From the NCBI RefSeq assembly GCF_001021505.1, contig NZ_LDPO01000018.1:1-64000 (forward strand): a stretch of 64,000 bases of DNA. The letters run 5' to 3'. Positions within the stretch are counted from its first letter, which is position 1. Every line of letters begins with the position of its first letter. The notes below the pieces were generated by a model that was not told the DNA's origin, made no database searches, and was given only the letters and a program-made list of their open reading frames with translations. The position numbers and the translations under genes were made by a program. Shown in pieces: positions 1-8,700 of this stretch. Source of the stretch: Mycolicibacter heraklionensis. GTDB taxonomy: Bacteria > Actinomycetota > Actinomycetes > Mycobacteriales > Mycobacteriaceae.

Positions 1-3000
1 GGGGCCGGGGCGGGCTGTACTTCAGCAACGGCGGGGTCGGTGGTGCCGGCGGTGCCGGCGGTGACGGCTTCACCGGCGGCCGGGACGGCGGCAACGGTGG
101 CGTCGGTGGTGCCGGTGGCGTCGGCGGCGGTGGCGGCACCTTCTTCGGCAACGGCGGGTCCGGCGGTGCGGGCGGCGTGGGCGGTGACGGCGGGAGCGGC
201 GCGGCGGGCACCGATGGCGCGCAGGGCACCTTCACCGGCCTCGGCAACGGCAACGGCGGTGCCGGCACCAACGGTGGTGTCGGTGGCGTGGGCGGCAACG
301 GCGGTGTCGGTGGCGATGCCGGGGCGGGCGGCCTGTTCGGCTCCGCGGGCCACAGCGGATCGGGTGGCGCCGGCGGTGATGGCGGCGACAGCGGTGCCGG
401 TGGCAACGGCGGCAACGGCGCGGCCGGAACTGCCGCGCACATCAACGGCGGCAACGGCGGCCGCGGCGGCGACGCCGGGATCGCCGGGGCCGCGGGCCGC
501 GGTGGCGCTGCGGGCAGCGGCACCGGAGGCGTTGCCGGCGTGACGGGCAGTGCCGGCGAAGCGGCCACCGTCAGTGGTAACGGCGGCAATGGTGGCGCCG
601 GCTTCAGCGCGGTCAGCCCGGGCCAGTCCGCCGGTAACGGTGGTCGGGGCGGTGACGGTGGGTCGACCGGTAACGGCGGCAACGGTGGCGTCGGCGGTGA
701 CGGCGCGGCGGGTGCCCTCGGCGGCAACGACGTCAACGGCAACGGCTTGCAGGGTGGTGCGGGTGGAGTTGCCGGCAACGGTGGCGCCGGCGGCGCCGGT
801 GGATCGGTCTCGGGCAACGGTGGTGCCGGCGGCGCGGGCGGTGTCGGTGGCACCGGTGGTGCCGGCGGGACCGGGGAGACCGGCGATGCCGGTCAGAACG
901 CCGCCGCCGGCAGCGGTGGCGCCGGCGGGACCGGCGAGAACGGTGGCAACGGCGGCAAGGGTGGCGTCGGCGGACTCGGCGGCAACGGTGGTGCCGGCGG
1001 CACCGCGGCGCACGGCACCGCGGGTGCATTCGGTGCGGGCGGTGTCGGTGGTGCCGGCGGTGCCGGCGGCAACGCGGGCGACGGTGGTCAGGGTGGCACG
1101 GGCGCCGGTGGTGGCAAGGCCGTCGCGGCCGGCGCCGGTGGCCTCGGCGGCAACGGGGGCACGGTCGGTATGGGAGGCGCCGGCGGCTCCGGCGGCCTGA
1201 GCGCCGGCGGTACCCACGCGGCAAGTGGTGCCGCGGGCGCGGCCGGAACCGGCGGCGACGGCGGCGCGGGCGGCACCGGCGGTGCCGGGCAACTGCTGGC
1301 CAACGGCACGGCCCAGGCCGGTGGCGTGGGCGGCCACGGCGGTAACGCGGGCGCGGTCGGCGACGGCGGTGCCGGCGGTACCGGTGGCGCCGGGGCGACC
1401 GGCGCGGCCGGGATCACCAGCGGTTCGGGTAACGGCACCAACGGTGCGACCGGCGGTGTCGGCGGAGCCGGTGGCGTGGGTGGTGCCGGCGGCTCGGTCT
1501 CAGGCAACGGCGGTGTCGGCGGTGCCGGTGGCGTGGGTGGCACCGGCGGTGCCGGTGGTGCCGGCGCCAACGGAATCGATGGCGCGGACGCGGTCGCGGG
1601 CAGCGGCGGAAACGGCGGCGACGGTGGCAGCACCACCAGCGTCGGCGGCAACGGCGGCACCGGTGGCGTCGGTGGCGTCGGCGGTGCGGGCGGCACGGCG
1701 GCGCACGGCTCCGCGGGTGGCCAGGGCGTCGGCGGTGTCGGTGGTGTCGGTGGCGCGGCCGGCAATGGCGGCACCGGTGGCGCCGGAGGCGACGGCGCCG
1801 GTGGCGGCACCAACGCAGTGGCCGGCCACGGCGGCAACGGCGGTAGCGGCGGCACGGCGGGTGTGGCCGGTAACGGTGGCGCCGGCGGTAACGGCGCCGG
1901 CGGGCAGGCCGCCAGCGGCGCCGCGGGTGCGGCGGGCAGTGCGATCGGCGGCGTCGGCGGCAACGGCGGCGACGGCCAGGTGCTGGCTGACGGCACGGTC
2001 CAGGCGGGCGGTGCCGGCGGCAACGGCGGCAACGCGGGTGCGATCGGCACCGGCGGCGCCGGCGGTAACGGCGGCAGCGGCGCAGCCGGCGCGACCGGCG
2101 GCCGCGACGCGGGCGGCAATGGACTGACCGGTGGCACCGGCGCCGCGGGCGGCGTCGGCGGAAAGGGCGGTGCCGGCGGCACCGTCTCCGGTGACGGCGG
2201 TGTCGGTGGCCGGGGCGGCGCCGGCGGTGCGGGCGGCAATGGCGGCAACGCCGGCTTCGTCACGCCGGGCAGCGGCGCGTCCGGCGCGGCCGGCGGCAAT
2301 GGCGGCGTCGGCGGCACCGGTGGCACGGGCGGCGTCGGCGGTAGCGCCACCAACGGCAACGGTGGTGCCGGCGGCCAGGGCGGCACCGCGGGTGCGGCCG
2401 GCAACGGCGGCAACGGTGGCGTCGGCACCGGTGGCGGCACCGGCGCCACCGCCGGCAGCGGCGGCACTGGTGGCAACGGCGGCGAGCGCGGCACGGCGGG
2501 CGCCGGTGGCGCCGGTGGCAGCGGCGCCGGATCCGGCCAGGCCGGCGCGGCGGGCGCGGTCGGCGGCAACGGCGGCGGCGGTAACGGCGGTGAAGGTGGC
2601 CGCGGCGGCGACGGCCGGGAGCTCGCCGACGGCACGATGCAGGTCGGCGGCGCCGGTGGCCACGGCGGCAACGCCGGGTCGATCGGCAACGGTGGCCGTG
2701 GTGGCGACGGTGGCGCAGGCGCCAGCGGTGGGACCGGTTCGGTCAACAGCGCCAACGGCGCCAATGGCGCCACCGGTGGTGTCGGTGGTGCCGGCGGTAG
2801 CGGTGGCTCGATCGCCGGTAACGGTGGCGCCGGCGGTGTCGGCGGCCACGGCGGTAACGGAGGCAACGGCGCGACCGGTCTGACCGGCGCCGCGGGCACC
2901 GATGCCGCGGCGGGCAGCGGACTGTTCGGCGGCAACGGCGGCACCGGTGCCGACGGCGGCAACGGCGGAACCGGCGGTGTCGGCGGCCAGGGCGGTGTCG

Positions 3001-5708
3001 GCGGCAGCGCGGTCAACGGGACGGCGGGCAAGGCCGGGATCGGCGGGATCGGCGGAAACGGTGGCAACGCCGGCAAGGGCGGCGACGGCGGTGCCGGTGG
3101 GCAAGGTGCCGGCGGCGGGTTGAACCTGGTCGCCGGAAACGGCGGCAACGGTGGTGCTGCCGGCACCGCGGGCCACGCCGGTGGCGCAGGGCAAGGCGGT
3201 CTGAGCGGTGACGGTGTTACCCAGCGCGCCGGCGGTGTCGCGGGAGCGGCGGCGGTCGGCGGCGGCAACGGTGGTGCCGGCGGTACCGGCGGTGCGGGAC
3301 AGGTGCTGTCCAACGGCGCCGCCCAGGCCGGCGGAAACGGTGGTGCCGGAGGTAACGCGGGTGCGATCGGCACCGGTGGCGCCGGTGGTGATGGTGGCGC
3401 GGGCGCGACCGGGAGCGCGGGTGTCACGGACGCCGGCGGCGACGGAACCCACGGCGGGAACGGTGCGGCCGGCGGTAACGGCGGCGTTGGCGGCGCGGGT
3501 GGCGCCATCTCCGGTAACGGTGGCGCGGGCGGCCGCGGCGGTGCCGGCGGCAACGGTGGTGCCGGCGGCAACGGCCTGACTGGCACCGCGGGAGTCACCG
3601 ACGCCGCGGGGCAGGGCACCGACGGCGGCGACGGTCGCGACGGCGGCGACGGTGGCAACGCCGGACACGGCGGTAACGGTGGCGCCGGCGGCACCGCGGT
3701 CAACGGCAACGCGGGTGCGGCCGGGTCCGGTGGGGTTGGTGGCACCGGTGGAGCGGCCGGCAACGGCGGGACCGGCGGCCGAGGCGGCGACGGGGCCGGC
3801 GGCGGCCTTGACCTGGAAGCCGGCACCGGTGGCAACGGCGGTGACGGTGGCGAAGTGGGGCAGGCCGGTCACGGCGCCGCCGGTGGCATCGGAGCCGATG
3901 GCATCCAAGCCGCGGATGGCGCAGACGGCGCCGCGGGCCACTCCAACGGTGGCGCGGGCGGCAACGGCGGCGCCGGCCAGATCCTGATCAACGGCACTCT
4001 GCAGGTCGGTGGTCAGGGCGGCAACGGCGGCAACGCCGGGACGGTGGGCACCGGCGGTGCGGGCGGAAACGGCGGTGCCGGTGCGACCGGCGCGGCCGGG
4101 GTCACCGATGCCTCCGGCACCGGCACGCATGGTGGCAACGGCGGACTCGGTGGCAACGGCGGCACCGGGGGTGCCGGCGGCAGCGTGGCCGGTGATGGCG
4201 GCGTCGGCGGTCAGGGCGGCGCGGGCGGCACGGGCGGTCTCGGTGGTGCCGGGCTCAATGCGACCGTCGCCGGCCAGAACGGCGGCAACGCCGGTGACGC
4301 CGGCAACGGCGGCCAGGGAGGCGTGGGCGGCCAGGGCGGCACCGCCACCCACGGCACCGGCGGGGCCGGCGGTCGCGGCGGTGCCGCGGGTGACGCCGGG
4401 ACCGGCGGCCAGGGTGGTCAGGGTGTTGGCGGCGGCGCCGCGGCAAACGCCAGCAACGGCGGCAACGGCGGCACCGGTGGGGAACGCGGCACGGCCGGAC
4501 AGGGTGGGGCCGGCGGGGTCGGCAGCGCGGGCGACGGCGCACACGGCGACGTGGGCGCGGCCGGCGGCGGCGGCAACGGCGGTAACGGCGGCGCGGGCGG
4601 CAACGGCGTCGGCGTGATCAACAACGTCGGCCAATCCGGCGGTAACGGCGGCCTCGGCGGTGCGGCCGGCTCCAACGGCAACGGTGGCGACGGCGGCGCC
4701 GGCGGTAAGGGCGCGCTGGGCACCAACCCGGTCGCGCCCACCCCAGGCGGCTCGAACCCGTCGGCGGGTAACGGAGGCACCGGGTCTGACTGCGGCAGCA
4801 CCGTGGGCACCACCTCGTGCACGGCCGGCGTCGGCGGTAACGGCACCGCGGGCAATAACGCCAGCAACGGCGGACACATCCAGAACGGCGGCAACGGTGG
4901 CACCGGCGGCCGGGGCAACACCGGCGCGTGGCTGGGCCAGACCGCCACCGGCGGCAAGGGCGGTAACGGTGGTACCGGCGGCGTTGCCGGCGACGGCGGC
5001 GACGGCGGTACCGGCGGCTACGCCTACGTCGGCGGCAGCTCCAGCAGCGCTCACGGTGGGACCGGCGGCAACGGCGGTAACGGTGGCAACGGCGTCAACG
5101 GTGTGACCGGCGGCAACGGCGGGGCCGGCGGGGCCGGCGGCGCCGGTGGGTCGGTGTCGGGTGTCGGCGGCAACGGTGGTGTCGGCGGTGCGGCCGGCAA
5201 CGGCGGCGACGGCACCGTCGGCGGTAACGGCGGCGACGGTGGTACCGGCGGGCAGGCCTACATGTCGGCGCCGGTCGGCGGCACCTCCGCGGTCGGCGGC
5301 CAGGGCGGCAACGGCGGCAACGGCGGCTACGGCGGTAACGGCGGTGCGGGCGGCATCGGCGGCCAGGGCGGCGACGCCGGCGCGGCCGGTGCGGACGGCG
5401 CCGGTCAGGCCGGCGTGGGTGGCGCCGGCGGCAACGGTGGTGCCGGTGGTCACGGCGGCAACGGCGGCGACGGCGGCGACGGCGGCAACACCAGCCGCGG
5501 CACCGCATTGGGAAGCCAGACGGCCGGCCAGGGCGGGTCCGGCGGGACCGCGGACTCCGGCGGCAGCGGCGGCGCGGCCGGCAGCGGCGGCGCGGGCGGC
5601 CACAACGCCGACGGCTCGAACGCATCCAGCGGTGCGGGGGGCACCGGTGGGGCCGACGGCGCCAACGGCGCCGCCGGCAGTGGCGGATCGACCGGCACTA
5701 CCGGCTAA
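1..5708 (+). CDS. PGRS repeat protein, 3' part (gene 1); start lies before the window
   Basis: The reading frame is open from base 3 to the TAA at 5706-5708, giving at least 1,901 codons. The beginning is missing, so its leader (PE domain or signal peptide) is unknown. The visible protein is a continuous GGxGG array rich in Gly, Ala and Asn, with the vocabulary of mycobacterial PGRS domains (GGNGGAGG, GGVGGTGG, LFG.AG.SG). A block [ST][VI][AS]G[ND]GG recurs about every 210-230 residues. Near the C-terminus a less repetitive stretch carries two cysteines (codons 4791-4793 and 4818-4820, spacing CX8C); I see none elsewhere in this protein. It ends in a Ser/Gly/Thr-rich tail. Only 58 bp separate its stop from the preferred start of the next PGRS gene, and no terminator is visible there, so the two are probably co-transcribed. 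A role at the cell surface is inferred from the family; no catalytic motif is visible. Confidence 0.9.
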   Translation, partial: GRGGLYFSNGGVGGAGGAGGDGFTGGRDGGNGGVGGAGGVGGGGGTFFGNGGSGGAGGVGGDGGSGAAGTDGAQGTFTGLGNGNGGAGTNGGVGGVGGNGGVGGDAGAGGLFGSAGHSGSGGAGGDGGDSGAGGNGGNGAAGTAAHINGGNGGRGGDAGIAGAAGRGGAAGSGTGGVAGVTGSAGEAATVSGNGGNGGAGFSAVSPGQSAGNGGRGGDGGSTGNGGNGGVGGDGAAGALGGNDVNGNGLQGGAGGVAGNGGAGGAGGSVSGNGGAGGAGGVGGTGGAGGTGETGDAGQNAAAGSGGAGGTGENGGNGGKGGVGGLGGNGGAGGTAAHGTAGAFGAGGVGGAGGAGGNAGDGGQGGTGAGGGKAVAAGAGGLGGNGGTVGMGGAGGSGGLSAGGTHAASGAAGAAGTGGDGGAGGTGGAGQLLANGTAQAGGVGGHGGNAGAVGDGGAGGTGGAGATGAAGITSGSGNGTNGATGGVGGAGGVGGAGGSVSGNGGVGGAGGVGGTGGAGGAGANGIDGADAVAGSGGNGGDGGSTTSVGGNGGTGGVGGVGGAGGTAAHGSAGGQGVGGVGGVGGAAGNGGTGGAGGDGAGGGTNAVAGHGGNGGSGGTAGVAGNGGAGGNGAGGQAASGAAGAAGSAIGGVGGNGGDGQVLADGTVQAGGAGGNGGNAGAIGTGGAGGNGGSGAAGATGGRDAGGNGLTGGTGAAGGVGGKGGAGGTVSGDGGVGGRGGAGGAGGNGGNAGFVTPGSGASGAAGGNGGVGGTGGTGGVGGSATNGNGGAGGQGGTAGAAGNGGNGGVGTGGGTGATAGSGGTGGNGGERGTAGAGGAGGSGAGSGQAGAAGAVGGNGGGGNGGEGGRGGDGRELADGTMQVGGAGGHGGNAGSIGNGGRGGDGGAGASGGTGSVNSANGANGATGGVGGAGGSGGSIAGNGGAGGVGGHGGNGGNGATGLTGAAGTDAAAGSGLFGGNGGTGADGGNGGTGGVGGQGGVGGSAVNGTAGKAGIGGIGGNGGNAGKGGDGGAGGQGAGGGLNLVAGNGGNGGAAGTAGHAGGAGQGGLSGDGVTQRAGGVAGAAAVGGGNGGAGGTGGAGQVLSNGAAQAGGNGGAGGNAGAIGTGGAGGDGGAGATGSAGVTDAGGDGTHGGNGAAGGNGGVGGAGGAISGNGGAGGRGGAGGNGGAGGNGLTGTAGVTDAAGQGTDGGDGRDGGDGGNAGHGGNGGAGGTAVNGNAGAAGSGGVGGTGGAAGNGGTGGRGGDGAGGGLDLEAGTGGNGGDGGEVGQAGHGAAGGIGADGIQAADGADGAAGHSNGGAGGNGGAGQILINGTLQVGGQGGNGGNAGTVGTGGAGGNGGAGATGAAGVTDASGTGTHGGNGGLGGNGGTGGAGGSVAGDGGVGGQGGAGGTGGLGGAGLNATVAGQNGGNAGDAGNGGQGGVGGQGGTATHGTGGAGGRGGAAGDAGTGGQGGQGVGGGAAANASNGGNGGTGGERGTAGQGGAGGVGSAGDGAHGDVGAAGGGGNGGNGGAGGNGVGVINNVGQSGGNGGLGGAAGSNGNGGDGGAGGKGALGTNPVAPTPGGSNPSAGNGGTGSDCGSTVGTTSCTAGVGGNGTAGNNASNGGHIQNGGNGGTGGRGNTGAWLGQTATGGKGGNGGTGGVAGDGGDGGTGGYAYVGGSSSSAHGGTGGNGGNGGNGVNGVTGGNGGAGGAGGAGGSVSGVGGNGGVGGAAGNGGDGTVGGNGGDGGTGGQAYMSAPVGGTSAVGGQGGNGGNGGYGGNGGAGGIGGQGGDAGAAGADGAGQAGVGGAGGNGGAGGHGGNGGDGGDGGNTSRGTALGSQTAGQGGSGGTADSGGSGGAAGSGGAGGHNADGSNASSGAGGTGGADGANGAAGSGGSTGTTG
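804..4181 (+). repeat. Long-period internal repeat of gene 1 (five periods, 627-696 bp)
   Basis: The block encoding [ST][VI][AS]G[ND]GG starts at 804, 1494, 2181, 2808, 3504 and 4182, giving spacings of 690, 687, 627, 696 and 678 bp. A second landmark, an [L]x[ND]G[TA].QxGG segment (LANGTAQAGG, LADGTVQAGG, LSNGAAQAGG), recurs in the same register. All spacings are multiples of three, so reading frame is kept. The copies are degenerate, which points to an older expansion than the arrays in genes 4 and 5. Confidence 0.75.
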
Positions 5709-5766
5709 GACGTTCGCGGCATTGATCAACGAATCAACCATTCCTGCTTAAGTAATGAGGTCCCCT

Positions 5767-8700
5767 GTGATTGGTAAGCGCCACAAGGCAACTCGGGCTA
5801 GTCGTCGGTTGTTGGGTGCGGGCTCCGCGGCGGCGGCGTTCCTGACGTTCGGTGTGACGCCGTTGGTGTCGGCGCCGGCGGCGCAGGCTGATGGTGAGTT
5901 CGACTGGTTGCTGGATCTGTTCAATCCGGCGGCGTGGCCGGCTGCCGAGGTGGACACCGCGGGTGCGTTCGACTGGGGGTCGTTGTTCGATCCGTCGGCG
6001 GGGTTGGCCAGTGGCGACCCGTTCGATCTGACCGTGTTGGTCGAGTCGTACATCTACACCCCCATGCACGCGAGCATGGTCGACTGGATTGAGAGCCCGT
6101 TGGGCATTCAGGTCGACAGCTTCATCAACGACACGTTCGGGTTCGGCTCGATCATCATCGGTAACGGCGCTGCGGGTGTGGCCGGTGTCGATGGCGGCAA
6201 TGGTGGTGCGGGCGGGTGGCTGTTCGGTGATGGCGGTGACGGTGTCGCCGGTGGTGATGGTGGTGCGGCCGGTCTGTTCGGCAACGGCGGTGCCGGCGGT
6301 GCGGGCCTGGCCGGTGGTGACGGCGGTACCGGTGGTGCCGGCGGTTCGTGGATGGGCATTGGCGGTGCCGGCGGCGCCGGTGGTGTCGACGGCGGCAACG
6401 GCGGCGATGGTGGTGCGGGCGCGGGCTGGCTGTTCGGCTCCGGGGGTGCCGGCGGCGCCGGCGGCATCGGTGCGGCCGGTGCGGCGGGCATCGATGGCGC
6501 CGCCGGTGTCTGGGCCAACGGTGGCGCCGGCGCGGGCGTGGCCGGCGGCAATGGTGTTGTCGGCGGTAATGGCGGCAATGGTGGTGCCGGCGGTAAGGCT
6601 TCGGGTCTTTTCGGTACTGGTGGCAATGGTGGTGCCGGCGGTGTCGGTGGTGTCGGCGGTAACGGTGGCCGCGGTGGTGACGGTGCTGCCGGGCAGTGGG
6701 ATGCGGCTGCCAGCAACGGCAATGGTGGTGACGGTGCCGGCGGTGGTGACGGCGCCAACGGTGGTCTTGGCGGCAATGGCGGCGTGGCCGGGGCGGGCGC
6801 CGGCTTCGGTTCGGCGGGCGTCAACGGCCTCGGCGGGCAGGGCGGTGCGGGCGGTAACGCCGGGATCGCCGGTGACGGTGGCGCCGGTCTGGACGCCACC
6901 AGCGAGCACCCCGACGGCGGTGACGGTGGCGACGGCGGCGATCCGGGCGCGATCGGCCACGGCGGGGAAGGCGGCCTGACCGGCGGCTCCACCACCGAGC
7001 GCGCGGCCAGCGGTGCCGACGGCCAGGCGGCCGGGCACGGCGGCAACGGCGGTAACGGCGGCGACGGCTTCGACGTGGCGGCCTACAACGCCGCCCACGC
7101 CAATGATGTGGGCTTCCGGGCGCTCACCTTCGCCGGCGGCAACGGCGGCAACGCCGGCAACGCCGGGCTGGTCGGCGACGGTGGCGACGGCGGCAACGGG
7201 GGCAATGGCGGCGCGGGCGGCCCCGGCGGCAACGGTGGCTGGTCCGGCGGCAAGGGCGGTACCGGCGGCGACGGCGGCAACGGTGGCAACGGTGGTGCGG
7301 CCGGCGCCCTGAGCGGAAACGGCGGCCAGGGCGGTAACGGCGGCCTGGGCGGCGACGGCGGACACGGCGGCAACGGCACCGGAGTCAACAGCAACGCCGG
7401 GAGTGGCGGCGACGGTGGCAAGGGCGGCATCGGCGGCCAAGGCGGCGCCGGACAGACCGGTGCGGCCGGCAGCTACCTCACCGGTGATGGCAACGGTGGC
7501 AACGGCACCAACGGCGGGGCCGGCGGAACCGGCGGTGACGGCGGCAAGGGCGGGGACGCCGGCACCGCCACCGGTACCGGAAACCTGGGCGCCAACGGCA
7601 ACGGCGGCGCCGGCGGCCAGGGCGGCATCGGCGGCGCGGCCGGCGACGGCGGCCGCGGCGCGGACGGCGACGCCTCAAACATCAACGGCGGCAACGGTGG
7701 CAACGGCGGCCACGTCGGGATCGCGGGTGCCGGCGGTAACGGTGGCGCCGCCGGTGTCGGCGGTCTGGGCGGCAACGCCGGCGCGCAGGGCGCCGAAGGC
7801 AACACACCGACCGGCGGGGGCAACGGCGGCGACGGCGGGAACGGCTTCACCTCCTCCACCGCCGGCGTCAACGGCGGCGCGGGCGGTGCCGGCGGCAACG
7901 GCGGCGACCACGGTAGCGGCGGCAACGGCGGCAACGGCGGCAACGGCTTCACCGGCGTGGCGGGCGTGAGCGCCACCACCGCGGGCGGCTCGGGCACCAG
8001 CGGCGGCAACGGCACCGACGGCGGCGCGGGCGGCGCCGGTGGTCTGGGCGGCTCGATCGCCGGCAACGGTGGCAACGGTGGTCTGGGCGGCGCCGGTGGC
8101 GCCGGCGGAAACGGCGGCGACGGCCTGGCCGGCGCCCAGGTCACGGCGGCCGGGGCGAACGGCAACAACGGCGGCTCCGGCGGCAACGGCGGCAACGCCG
8201 GCTCCGGGGGTGCGGGCGGTAACGCCGGAGGCACAGCAGGCGGCTCGGGCAACGCGGGTGTCAACGGCACCGGCGGGGCCGGTGGTTCCGGCGGCAACGC
8301 GGGCACGGCCGGCAACGGCTCGGACGGTGCAGCAGGCAACGCCTCAAACGTCAACGGCGGCAAGGGCGGTGACGGCGGTGACGCCGGTACTGCCGGAACT
8401 GCCGGCCAGGGCGGCGCGGTCGGAACCGGGGGAACCGGCGGCAACGCCGGCGCCGACGGTGCTGCCGGTGCGGCGATCACCGGCCCGGCCGGTAATGGCG
8501 GCAATGGCGGCGCGGGCTACAACGCGGCCGGCGACGCCGGTGCTGCCGGCGGTACCAGCGGTGGCAATGGTGGCGCCGGCGGTGACGGCGGCAACGTCGG
8601 CAATGGCGGCAATGGTGGTGTCGGCGGCAGCGGCAAGTCCGGCGTCGGCGGCGGCAGCGCCGCGGGCACGGCGGGCACGGCCGGCAGCCCCAACGGCGGC

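Noticed and set aside
1088..5741. Very long open frames on the - strand (Pro/Ala-rich or Ala/Thr/Val-rich), for example opposite gene 1 and later opposite genes 3, 6 and 7
   Set aside because: They are the complement of GGN-GGN codons (NCC = Pro-rich, or GCC/ACC/GTC = Ala/Thr/Val-rich). They have no leader, ribosome binding site or family features, and their ends follow the + strand genes.
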